Counted from the stretch's first letter, positions 1 through 6,172 are shown. The stretch is 6,802 nucleotides of DNA from Desulfobacterales bacterium (GCA_030613225.1 JAUWMJ010000172.1:1-6802), one strand, 5' to 3'. Made by a program: numbers and translations. Notes: generated by a model not told the origin, from the sequence alone.

Positions 1-682
1 TGATCAGCATGGCACCCTGTTTCATCCTTGACAGGGTCTCCTTGTTGAACATGTTGGTGGTTTCAGATGTTTTTGGAGTGTGAATGGTAATATAATCCGA
101 CTCAGTCAAAACTTCATCAAAACTGACCGGTCTGATGCCCAGTTTTTCCAGGGTTTCAGGCTCCCGATAAGGATCAAACCCGATGACTTTCATTTTAAGT
201 CCCATTGCCCTGTCTGCCACAATACTTCCGATGTTGCCGATACCAACAAGTCCGAGTGTTTTGTTAAATATTTCTCGACCCCTGAGATTTTTTTTCTCCC
301 ATTTACCGTCTTTCAGGGTTGCCGTTGCCCTTGGCAGATTACGAGAAAGGGACATTAACAATGCAATGGTGTGTTCTGCCGTTGTAATCGTGTTGCCGAA
401 AGGGGTGTTCATCACGGCGATATCTGCCCGGGTCGCTGCGGGAATGTCTACATTATCAAGCCCGATGCCGGCCCTGCCGATGACCTTGAGATTTTTTGCC
501 TTGGAAAGCATATCCTCAGTCACTTTTGTTTTACTTCGAATGGATAACCCGTGATAAACACCGATGATCTCGTCAAGCTCAGACGGGGTTAGATCGGTTT
601 TGACATCAACTTCAATGCCGGGTGTGTTTTGAAAGATTTCAATGCCTACGTTGGAGAGGGGATCACTGACGAGTATTTTCAT
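1..682 (-). CDS. serA: D-3-phosphoglycerate dehydrogenase, N-terminal 227 codons (C-terminus beyond left edge)
   Basis: The product oxidises 3-phosphoglycerate to 3-phosphohydroxypyruvate with NAD+, the first committed step of cytosolic serine synthesis. Reading from the ATG at 682, the protein begins MKILVSDPLSN and carries the family blocks RAGIGLDNVD (residues 70-79) and NTPFGNTITTAEH (92-104). The Rossmann motif GIGNIG lies at 147-152, and the acidic residue expected to bind the NAD ribose is in GFDPY (Asp170). The frame is open to the left edge. The catalytic Arg, Glu and His of the family lie further on and cannot be checked, and neither can a C-terminal ACT domain. The long form is usually about 525 residues, so less than half is present. 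The start is fixed by a strong AAGGAGGA five bases upstream. Another D-2-hydroxyacid dehydrogenase is possible, but the RAGIGLDN and NTPFGNT blocks favour SerA. Confidence 0.93.
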   Translation of the reverse strand, partial: MKILVSDPLSNVGIEIFQNTPGIEVDVKTDLTPSELDEIIGVYHGLSIRSKTKVTEDMLSKAKNLKVIGRAGIGLDNVDIPAATRADIAVMNTPFGNTITTAEHTIALLMSLSRNLPRATATLKDGKWEKKNLRGREIFNKTLGLVGIGNIGSIVADRAMGLKMKVIGFDPYREPETLEKLGIRPVSFDEVLTESDYITIHTPKTSETTNMFNKETLSRMKQGAMLI

Positions 683-687
683 GATAG

Positions 688-695
688 TCCTCCTT
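688..695 (-). promoter_or_regulatory. Ribosome binding site of serA
   Basis: On the minus strand this reads AAGGAGGA, an almost perfect Shine-Dalgarno sequence five bases before the ATG at 682. It settles the serA start and suggests strong translation. Confidence 0.85.
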
Positions 696-731
696 ATTAT
701 TAATAAAAATTAATAAAAAATTCTATGACTT

Positions 732-761
732 TCTATAGGATCATTAAAGGTGAAGGGTCAA
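732..761 (-). promoter_or_regulatory. Putative sigma70 promoter of serA
   Basis: On the minus strand a TTGACC (-35, 756-761) is followed after 18 bases by TATAGA (-10, 732-737). The predicted leader of roughly 40 bases is very AT-rich and holds a tandem 10-bp repeat (ATTAATAAAA twice on the plus strand, 699-718). The promoter lies just past the stop of the upstream regulator gene, so serA can be expressed independently of it. The call rests on consensus matching only. Confidence 0.5.
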
Positions 762-781
762 GGTTGTAAATATGGTGAGAA

Positions 782-804
782 AATAGTGATAAAAAACCAC
801 TATT
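782..804 (-). terminator. Weak hairpin at the end of the V4R-LuxR regulator gene
   Basis: AATAGTG and CACTATT form a perfect 7-bp stem with a 9-base loop. It overlaps the regulator's TAG stop and is followed on the minus strand by a short TTTTC run. The stem is AT-rich and the T-tract short, so termination would be weak and read-through toward serA remains possible. Confidence 0.3.
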
Positions 805-2047
805 CTTCAAGGGAAAGCAAATAGGAGCGCAGGTTGATGTTTTTGTTTTTCAACCCAAGCTTTGTCCTTATTTTATACCGGTGCGATGTGATCGTATTTA
901 AGGAAACGTACAGGATTTGAGCTATTTCCTTATTTACAACACCATCTTTTACGAGCGTTGCAACTTTGATCTCCATTGGAGTCAGGTTCAGGTAATTTGA
1001 TGAGAGTCTTGAGATTAAAGGGGAAGCGATTTGATTGATATTTTTTTCAAGCCTGTCTAAAAGTACTTGTTGTCCTTTGCTTACGTTTGTTTCCGCAAGC
1101 TGCTTAAGATAGGGCATGATGGATTGTTTTATGTTGGTTAAAAAACGTTCCTTATCATTTTTCTCTTTTTGTTCCATCTGTTTTAACACAACCTTTAAGG
1201 CAATGTTGGCTTCCTCAAGTTGCCGGTTGGTTTTTGTCAGTTTATAGGTTCGTTTTTGAACAAGCTCCTCAAGATGGGCCTTATGTTTTCTCAGTTCGTC
1301 TTGAAGGCGTTTCCGCTTGAAAAATTCAGGAATATCAATTTTTTTATAATGTTCGAATTTGATATATGCTTTTTTGCTATACTTGTTGATATAATTCTTT
1401 ATCTTTGAAGGATGGGCCATGATAAACCGGCAGTGCTTGTCTCCTTTTGCCCGACATTCGATTTCTGCTGTTACAAGGGAAACACCAAAGCTTTCTTCAC
1501 ACCAGCCTGAAGAATATCCGGCATTCATAACGCAAACCGGAAAATCGGGTTTTTCTTTTTTTTCCAGCCATGCATGGGCTTCAAATGAATAAGGATGATC
1601 ATAAATCAGGTAAAATTTCTCATCCGGTACAGGGTTGGACAATGGATGTATTTTTACAGAGGCCCACCCGGTATAGGCAAAATGAACCGGTCCTGCTGAA
1701 AGCTTTTCAATGGGGTCACTCACCTTCATTTTTAAAAAAAAGCTTTTTGCATCGGCCTTTCCAATGGAATGGGCAATATCAAAAAGAAAATTAAACGAAA
1801 GGTTCCTTGCCTCTTTTTCACCCCGGTCTTTATACAAGAGTGCCATCATATCAAAAAATTCTTTTGACATGGATGCGGCCCTGACAAGGATGTACCGTTC
1901 ACCTGAATATTTGATCAACCCTTTTTTCGGGTCACGTTGAAAGGTACTGAAATAGTTTCTCACGTAATTCTGGGCGTTTAGAAAAACATGATGAAATTTA
2001 TCCGGCACACTCACCGTATTCAAAGCCTTGTTTGAAAGACGCTTCAT
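800..2047 (-). CDS. XylR_N/V4R sensor-type regulator with C-terminal LuxR helix-turn-helix (415 aa)
   Basis: This is a cytoplasmic one-component transcription regulator. Residues about 40-135 resemble the N-terminal sensing domain of XylR-type activators (GLIKYSGERYILVRA). Residues about 150-216 form a V4R domain, seen in GYSSGWCEESFG, AEIECRAKGDKHCRF and four cysteines (172, 183, 198, 206). Residues about 245-300 are a charged helical, probably coiled-coil linker, and residues 353-412 are a LuxR-type helix-turn-helix (LTPMEIKVATLVKDG, then NKEIAQILYVSLNTITSHR). XylR and DmpR use the same sensory half to bind aromatic effectors but attach it to a sigma54 AAA+ module, which is absent here. I chose ATG 2047 because GGAG sits five bases before it; the in-frame GTG at 2053 overlaps that site. 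No membrane segment or kinase domain is seen. The ligand and target genes are unknown; an aromatic or CoA-ester effector is inferred only from the domain and the dehydratase operon nearby. Confidence 0.87.
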   Translation of the reverse strand: MKRLSNKALNTVSVPDKFHHVFLNAQNYVRNYFSTFQRDPKKGLIKYSGERYILVRAASMSKEFFDMMALLYKDRGEKEARNLSFNFLFDIAHSIGKADAKSFFLKMKVSDPIEKLSAGPVHFAYTGWASVKIHPLSNPVPDEKFYLIYDHPYSFEAHAWLEKKEKPDFPVCVMNAGYSSGWCEESFGVSLVTAEIECRAKGDKHCRFIMAHPSKIKNYINKYSKKAYIKFEHYKKIDIPEFFKRKRLQDELRKHKAHLEELVQKRTYKLTKTNRQLEEANIALKVVLKQMEQKEKNDKERFLTNIKQSIMPYLKQLAETNVSKGQQVLLDRLEKNINQIASPLISRLSSNYLNLTPMEIKVATLVKDGVVNKEIAQILYVSLNTITSHRYKIRTKLGLKNKNINLRSYLLSLEE

Positions 2048-2076
2048 TACCACTCCATCAAACAGGTTCGGTTTTT

Positions 2077-2099
2077 ATGAATACACTGGGATTATTCAT
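2077..2099. promoter_or_regulatory. Dyad upstream of the V4R-LuxR regulator
   Basis: ATGAATA (2077-2083) and TATTCAT (2093-2099) form a perfect 7-bp inverted repeat with a 9-base spacer, about 30 bp upstream of the regulator's start. The position would suit an autoregulatory operator or a leader hairpin. No convincing -35/-10 pair was found beside it. Confidence 0.35.
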
Positions 2100-2194
2100 G
2101 AAATTTTTATAGATTTTATAATACTCCGTATTTTCATATTTTATGGGTCCAACAACATGGTTTTCAAAGCTGTAAATCCGGGAATCCGGGCAGG

Positions 2195-2491
2195 TCATCT
2201 TCTCTCTTTGGCCTGTTCAATCAAATCAAACAGCGACAGAATTTTGGGTTTTCCCTTGTTCAAAAAGACTTTTTTAAAGTCTTTTTCCGTCAATTTATCC
2301 GTAAGATAGGCATGAACATCAAAGTGATTGTACCAGCAGTCAAGAGTTTTAAAACAGGGAAGCCCGTTGTTTTCAGACCGGCAATAGGGAAAATTGATCT
2401 GATGTCCAAGCCTTGGGCACCTGATAGTGAACTCATCTGACGGGGAATCTGCCAAAAGGGCATCGGTATTTTCATTTTTGTGTTTAGTCAT
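2195..2491 (-). CDS. Small cysteine-rich protein of unknown function (98 aa)
   Basis: I do not recognise this protein. It has a polar N-terminus (residues 1-20), then a compact segment with CPRLGH at 25-30, YC at 36-37, PC at 45-46 and DCW at 51-53. A charged helical tail ends in LFDLIEQAKERR. The four cysteines (25, 37, 46, 52) and His30, spaced 12, 9 and 6 residues apart, look like a structural zinc site or a small iron-sulfur site. There is no signal peptide or membrane segment, so it is probably cytoplasmic. ATG 2491 is preferred over an in-frame TTG at 2533 that lacks a ribosome binding site, although the site before 2491 is itself weak (GGAAATCAA). The gene lies 147 bp upstream of the V4R-LuxR regulator on the same strand, so the two could share a transcript. 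Its protein-like composition and ordered Cys spacing argue for a real gene. Confidence 0.68.
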   Translation of the reverse strand: MTKHKNENTDALLADSPSDEFTIRCPRLGHQINFPYCRSENNGLPCFKTLDCWYNHFDVHAYLTDKLTEKDFKKVFLNKGKPKILSLFDLIEQAKERR

Positions 2492-2687
2492 TTGATTTCC
2501 GGCTCTTAAAGTGACCTGTAACGGTCTTTGCAATGTTCAAAGACTGCTGCAGGTCTGTTGCTGATTTAAGGTAACTGCTCAGGTGGATAGGTTGAAGGCT
2601 GTTAGGAAAAAGCGCATTTAAAAGCCATGTTTGATGCAAGAATCCGATATTTCCGCCAAAGTACGGCAATCGTGCTTTTCTGACCCC

Positions 2688-2717
2688 TTCAGCCTTCAGT
2701 CTAAACAGCTTCAGCCT
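2688..2717. repeat. Degenerate TTCAG short-period array
   Basis: TTCAG occurs at 2688, 2695 and 2710, and the longer TTCAGCCT at 2688 and 2710. The spacings of 7 and 15 bases match the 7/8/15-base rhythm of the cleaner TTCAG array at 5983-6015, so both may derive from one intergenic repeat family. Confidence 0.45.
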
Positions 2718-2834
2718 GACTACGTGAGTAGTTACGATTTAAGTTGCCTGTTTGGGTAAGGATTCAATATCTTTGATAAGAACTTGCTTTTTGAAAGCGG
2801 ATTAATCTGACATCTCGGTTTGTGTACGATAGTA

Positions 2835-2859
2835 GGATAGATCACAATATGTGGTATCC
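2835..2859. promoter_or_regulatory. 25-bp dyad in the divergent region
   Basis: The centre is a perfect CACA-ATA-TGTG palindrome (2843-2853), flanked by GGATA (2835-2839) and its complement TATCC (2855-2859) with slightly unequal gaps. It resembles a protein-binding operator or a short hairpin. Which regulator, if any, binds is unknown. Confidence 0.35.
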
Positions 2860-2888
2860 CTTGTTATGAAGTGTCTATTCTCATCCAG

Positions 2889-2927
2889 ATACCGACAACC
2901 GGAATAAATTTATCAGATGTCGGGTAT
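2889..2927. promoter_or_regulatory. 39-bp nested dyad in the divergent region
   Basis: ATACCGACA (2889-2897) pairs with TGTCGGGTAT (2918-2927) apart from one extra base. Between them sits a perfect 10-bp palindrome, ATAAATTTAT (2904-2913). It may be an operator or part of a repeated intergenic element. Confidence 0.35.
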
Positions 2928-3058
2928 ATTGTCAACAGGCCATTTTGATCTAAACTGGATAAAATTCGGGCAATTAAGACCCAGAGATCCTGTTTGCCTA
3001 AGGGTTCGCGTAAAAATAAGTTTACATTTTAGGCGCATGGATTTAGGTTATATTTGTT

Positions 3059-3122
3059 CGATCCGAGGCTGCAAAACCACAGGAATAGCGAGCTATTTCG
3101 AGGATTTTGAAGTTGAGGATCG
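3059..3122. repeat. 64-nt imperfect inverted repeat, possible dispersed intergenic element
   Basis: Outer arms CGATCC (3059-3064) and GGATCG (3117-3122) pair perfectly. Inside, GGCT pairs with AGTT (two G-T pairs), CAAAA with TTTTG, CC with GG, and GGAATAG (3082-3088) with CTATTTC (3093-3099). That gives about 24 pairs closing a CGAG loop. No coding need explains such extended symmetry. The size and nested shape resemble REP-like palindromic elements, and flanking sequence from about 3000 to 3170 may belong to the same element. The structure is visible here; that it is multi-copy is a guess. Confidence 0.6.
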
Positions 3123-3181
3123 TGCAAAGCCGGCCTGAATTCGGGATGCATATCGCTCTTTGAATTTAGTCAAATTAGTTC

Positions 3182-3209
3182 TTGACAATATATTACGTAT
3201 ACGTATAAT
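3182..3209 (+). promoter_or_regulatory. Near-consensus sigma70 promoter of the marR-dehydratase operon
   Basis: TTGACA (3182-3187) and TATAAT (3204-3209) are both perfect hexamers, separated by 16 bases. A second TATAAT lies at 3219-3224, within a GTATAAT repeated 15 bases downstream. Transcription would start near 3216, leaving a leader of about 27 bases with GAGAGG (3231-3236) six bases before the MarR ATG. Such a strong promoter would need repression, which fits the palindrome inside it. Confidence 0.85.
3194..3205. promoter_or_regulatory. Probable MarR operator
   Basis: TACGTATACGTA is a perfect 12-bp palindrome filling most of the -35/-10 spacer and touching the -10 box. AT-rich palindromes over the promoter of their own gene are typical MarR-family binding sites, so the regulator encoded just downstream is the natural candidate. 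Binding would block RNA polymerase. Confidence 0.7.
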
Positions 3210-3242
3210 TCGCTTAAGTATAATATGCAAGAGAGGTAAAAA

Positions 3243-3695
3243 ATGAATTTTCCGCTTCCGCCGGACTGCCCGTATTATTTGATTTCCAGGTCCATGCTTG
3301 CCGTCACATCCCTTTTGAAAAAAGGTTTTGCCAATGAAGGGGTCAGCACAATAAAGCCGGCCTATCTTGGTGTTCTGCTCTCCTTGTGGCATGAAGACGG
3401 TCTTAAGGCAAACGAGCTTGGCAAGAGAGCAGGACTTGAACCGTCCACCATGACAGGACTTTTAGACCGTATGGAAAGAGACGGGCTGGTAAAACGGAAA
3501 TCAGATCCCAACGACAGAAGGGCACACAGAATTCATTTGACCAAAGAAGGGGTTGATGCTGAAGTTTCCGCAACAAAAGTCGTATCAAGCACCCTTGAAA
3601 AAGCCTTCAGCACCATTGTGGAAAAGGATATTGAAACTACGAAAAATGTACTTCGTACCATTCTTTTAAATTGCGGCAAGGAGGATGTAAAATGA
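3243..3695 (+). CDS. MarR-family transcriptional regulator (150 aa)
   Basis: This is a dimeric winged-helix DNA-binding protein. Helices at the two ends should form the dimer and ligand pocket. The reading helices lie at about 54-84 (LKANELGKRAGLEPSTMTGL, then LDRMERDGLVKR), and the wing at 85-100 carries the family motif DPNDRRAHRIHLT. The length is normal for MarR. GAGAGG six bases before the ATG supports the start. The gene is first in the operon, directly behind a strong promoter holding a perfect palindrome, so autorepression is likely. Its stop overlaps the next start (ATGA, 3692-3695), coupling it to the dehydratase subunits. MarR relatives control anaerobic aromatic-CoA genes elsewhere (BadR of Rhodopseudomonas), so a CoA ester inducer is plausible but not shown. 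Confidence 0.93.
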   Translation: MNFPLPPDCPYYLISRSMLAVTSLLKKGFANEGVSTIKPAYLGVLLSLWHEDGLKANELGKRAGLEPSTMTGLLDRMERDGLVKRKSDPNDRRAHRIHLTKEGVDAEVSATKVVSSTLEKAFSTIVEKDIETTKNVLRTILLNCGKEDVK

Positions 3696-4759
3696 GCAAA
3701 AAAATCGGGTTTACCTGCGCCTATACACCGGTCCCTTTAATTGAAGCAGCCGGGTTTTCCCCTTTCAGAATTTATCCTGAATCAAAAGCGCCTGACCAGG
3801 CAGGGCACCTGCTCCACGATAATTTGTGTCCCCATGTCAAGAAAGTGCTTGACCGGGCTCTTGCAGATGACCTGCCGGATCTTGAAGGTTTGGTTTTTAT
3901 CAATTCCTGTGATTCCATGCGGCGGCTGGCCGATGCCTGGCATGAGGCAAGACCTGATGACAGAATAATCCTGCTGGACCTTCCTTCAGGAATAAACAGC
4001 TTAAGCCTTGATTTTCTTTCAAAAGAGTATGAACGCCTGGCAAAAACCCTTTTCAAGTGGAACAATGAAACCTTTTTCCCGGAAATAATACCAGAAATAA
4101 AACCAGATAAAATAAAAGATAAAATTGCCACATGGAACCTTCTTGCTGCCTCAGTTACAAAAATCGAGGAAAAAATGTCCCGGGGTTATTTTCCCGGGAT
4201 TGCTTTTCGACTTCAGCAAATCATTAATACGGCTGCGACAGATTCAACAGACAAGGCTCTGGCAATGGCCCAAAAGAAAATTGAGCCCAAAGAACCTGCT
4301 AAAGCCGGCCTATCGCCTGTTTTTGTTTTTGGGAACCTTTTGTTTGATCCAAAGGTGTATGATCTTTTTGAAGAATGGAACGTGCATGTGACTGCCAGTG
4401 ATTTTTGCACCACCTCACGGTTTATCACTCCAGTCGGCACCAAGACAGAAAATAATATCTTTAGATCCCTGGCTGACTCATATCTTAAGCAGACACCCTG
4501 TGCAAGAACCATGGATACCACAAAGCCCGGCAGCATCGCCCAAAGGATTGTTAAACGGGCAAAAGAAAGTAACGCAAAAGGGGTCATCGGGTTTACCATA
4601 AAATTCTGCGATCCCTATCTCGCCAGGATTCCTATGATCAGACAGGCCCTTCAAAAAGAATCCATTCCCTTCCTTATGCTGGAAGGGGACTGCACCATGG
4701 GCTCCTTGGGACAGCAGCAAACAAGAATCGAAGCGTTTACAGAAATGCTGGGGGTGTAA
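3692..4759 (+). CDS. 2-hydroxyacyl-CoA dehydratase/benzoyl-CoA reductase family protein, smaller subunit (355 aa)
   Basis: It belongs to the HgdB/FldC/BcrC family, whose members bind iron-sulfur clusters and catalyse one-electron (ketyl-radical) chemistry on CoA esters. Seen here: FTCAYTP (7-13), NLCPHVKK (44-51), NSCDSMRRLADAW (71-83), KFCDPYLARIP (304-314) and the C-terminal signature LEGDCTMGSLGQQQTRIEAF (330-349). Cys9, Cys46 and Cys73 are likely cluster ligands; Cys239, 270, 306 and 334 are also present. The usual glutamate after the first YxP motif is replaced in YTPVPLIEAAGF. The size is close to FldC and HgdB. I chose ATG 3692, not an upstream in-frame TTG at 3671, because AAGGAGG (3678-3684) sits just before it and the ATG overlaps the MarR stop. 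The next subunit starts one base after the stop. The substrate is unknown. Confidence 0.9.
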   Translation: MSKKIGFTCAYTPVPLIEAAGFSPFRIYPESKAPDQAGHLLHDNLCPHVKKVLDRALADDLPDLEGLVFINSCDSMRRLADAWHEARPDDRIILLDLPSGINSLSLDFLSKEYERLAKTLFKWNNETFFPEIIPEIKPDKIKDKIATWNLLAASVTKIEEKMSRGYFPGIAFRLQQIINTAATDSTDKALAMAQKKIEPKEPAKAGLSPVFVFGNLLFDPKVYDLFEEWNVHVTASDFCTTSRFITPVGTKTENNIFRSLADSYLKQTPCARTMDTTKPGSIAQRIVKRAKESNAKGVIGFTIKFCDPYLARIPMIRQALQKESIPFLMLEGDCTMGSLGQQQTRIEAFTEMLGV

Positions 4760-4760
4760 T

Positions 4761-5969
4761 ATGATGTATGAACATTTTGACAGTGTTGTAAAAGGAATAA
4801 CTGAAAAACTCAACCAGGACCCTGAAGGCATCAATGCCAGGAAAAAATATGTACTGGAGCTGTCCAAACTGGGGAAAAAGCTTTATTCCAAAGACGAGAA
4901 CATTGCATGGTGCGGTGTGCTCGCACCTTTTGATCTTCTCAGTTCCATGGGGGTCACCTCCTGTTTTGTTGAATTTGTCGGTGCCATGCTCTCTTCCACC
5001 CAGGCGGCGGGTTTATTCCTTGAAGAAGCGGAAGATTCAGGGTTTGCGACGGATTCATGCGCTTATCACCGGGCGGTCATGGGAGCGGTGTTAAAAAACG
5101 CCATGCCGGAACCTGATTTCATCATAGGGACCAGCAGCCCCTGTACAGCCGGTCTTGCCATTGTTGAAAATTTTGCAAACCAGTATAAAAAAGACTTTTT
5201 CATTTTGAATGTGCCCCAGAATTATACAAAAGATGCGGTAAAATTTCTTGCAGCCCAGATTGAAGAAATGACCCATTTTGTGTCTGATCATACAAAAAGG
5301 CCGTTATCAAAGGAAAAGCTTGGCATTGCCCTGGATTATTTCAACAGATCAAGTCAGCTCTTAAAAGATATCTATGATCTTGCAAAAACAAAACCTTCTC
5401 CTGTTGACAACAAGTTTTTAAAGGATTTTGGTACGGTAATGGCTCTTATAATGGGCACGCAACAGGGTGTTGATATCTGCCGGGCATTTAAAGACGAACT
5501 GAATCACAGGATAAGAACCGGTCAACATCATGCCTCAAAAGAAAAAATAAGGCTGATGTGGATACAGAACAGAATTCAGTATCCCTTTCCCATAAATGAG
5601 ATGCTTGATGATCTTGGCGCCAGACTTGTAGTGGATGAACTCAATGATGTCACCTGGGAGCCAATGGATCCGGACAATCCTTTTGAGAGTATTGCAAAAA
5701 GAATGATTTCAATTCCATACAGCATGGACACATCTGAACGGATCAGACACATGCAGGACCTTGCCTTAGCATACAGGATTGACGGGGCAATCAATCCATG
5801 TCACTGGGGATGCCGCCAGGGGACAGGCCCAAGAGGTCTGATTTCAAAAGGGCTTAAAGACATCAATGTTCCTGTGCTGAACCTTGAAATTGATTGTGTG
5901 GATTCAAGGAATCTTGCCAAAGGTCAGATAGAAACCAGGGTAGAAGCCTTTATAGAAATGCTTTCTTAG
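4761..5969 (+). CDS. 2-hydroxyacyl-CoA dehydratase/benzoyl-CoA reductase family protein, larger subunit (402 aa)
   Basis: This is the presumed partner of the preceding protein in an oxygen-sensitive cytoplasmic heterodimer. The family pattern is visible: WCGVLAPFDLLSSMG (50-64, the counterpart of the YxPxE block), DSCAYHR (98-104), GTSSPC (123-128), INPCHWGCRQGTGPRG (344-359) and the terminal LEIDCVDSRNLAKGQIETRV (375-394) followed by EAF. Cysteines are at 51, 68, 100, 128, 240, 347, 351 and 379; Cys51, Cys100 and Cys128 align in order with the cluster positions of the smaller subunit. The 402/355 sizes resemble the FldB/FldC pair more than single-subunit relatives. A second ATG at 4764 could also serve as the start. 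The one-base spacing to the upstream gene implies translational coupling. It could act as a dehydratase, a dearomatising reductase or a double-cubane-type reductase; the sequence does not decide. Confidence 0.9.
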   Translation: MMYEHFDSVVKGITEKLNQDPEGINARKKYVLELSKLGKKLYSKDENIAWCGVLAPFDLLSSMGVTSCFVEFVGAMLSSTQAAGLFLEEAEDSGFATDSCAYHRAVMGAVLKNAMPEPDFIIGTSSPCTAGLAIVENFANQYKKDFFILNVPQNYTKDAVKFLAAQIEEMTHFVSDHTKRPLSKEKLGIALDYFNRSSQLLKDIYDLAKTKPSPVDNKFLKDFGTVMALIMGTQQGVDICRAFKDELNHRIRTGQHHASKEKIRLMWIQNRIQYPFPINEMLDDLGARLVVDELNDVTWEPMDPDNPFESIAKRMISIPYSMDTSERIRHMQDLALAYRIDGAINPCHWGCRQGTGPRGLISKGLKDINVPVLNLEIDCVDSRNLAKGQIETRVEAFIEMLS

Positions 5970-5982
5970 AAAAAATGTAAGC

Positions 5983-6015
5983 GTTCAGAGGTTCAGGGTT
6001 CAGAGGTTCAGGGTT
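5983..6015. repeat. Left arm: tandem 15-bp repeat built on TTCAG
   Basis: GTTCAGAGGTTCAGG occurs twice without interruption (5983-5997 and 5998-6012), followed by GTT. TTCAG therefore recurs at spacings of 8, 7 and 8 bases. The array starts only 13 bases after the large subunit's stop codon. Confidence 0.85.
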
Positions 6016-6172
6016 GCTTTTTTGTCGACTTTGCTCATGGGACAGCAGGTACTTTATGAAACCACGAATGGTGGCGCGGGTGCGTCAGGCATGATCATAT
6101 ACATCTCTCGTGCCTTCTCCAGTCAGACATTACGAATTTCAACTGGAATTCAGATTAATATTTAGAACTGAC

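Larger units (their letters stand above)
2492..3242. other. Divergent non-coding region, about 750 bp
   Basis: This stretch separates the minus-strand small Cys-rich gene from the plus-strand MarR operon. I see no convincing gene. It holds a degenerate TTCAG array (2688-2717), a short dyad ACTAC-GTGA-GTAGT (2719-2732), larger dyads at 2835-2859 and 2889-2927, a GTAAA/TTTAC hairpin (3010-3025), a 64-nt imperfect hairpin (3059-3122) and the operon promoter (3182-3209). The density of symmetric sites and lack of coding suggest a regulatory region partly built from intergenic repeat elements. The promoter of the minus-strand gene was not found with confidence. Confidence 0.6.

Noticed and set aside
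80..554. Open plus-strand frames opposite serA
   Set aside because: They lie antisense to a clearly conserved coding frame and show no family motif or ribosome binding site.
2175..2189. CCGGG-AAT-CCGGG after the small Cys-rich gene, considered as a terminator
   Set aside because: It is mainly a direct repeat; the only stem is CCGG/CCGG with a 4-base loop and no T-tract follows on the minus strand.
2028..2309. 93-codon plus-strand frame opposite the regulator and the Cys-rich gene
   Set aside because: It spans two minus-strand genes and their gap, has no recognisable motif, and looks like an antisense shadow.
2484..2669. 61-codon minus-strand frame upstream of the small Cys-rich gene
   Set aside because: It starts with TTG without a ribosome binding site, overlaps the start of the better-supported gene, and its upstream extension reads through the TTCAG/CTGAA repeat array. 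It is probably spurious, though a gene remnant cannot be excluded.
2917..3138. 73-codon plus-strand frame in the divergent region
   Set aside because: It has no ribosome binding site, and its second half is the 64-nt inverted repeat, so its composition is explained by the repeat rather than by protein coding.
3772..4131. Minus-strand frame opposite the smaller dehydratase subunit
   Set aside because: The plus strand carries the conserved cluster motifs here; the antisense frame has none.
6049..6059. TGGGACAGCAG shared with the end of the smaller subunit gene near 4706-4716, considered as a gene remnant
   Set aside because: An 11-base match is expected by chance in a window of this size, and the flanks do not match.
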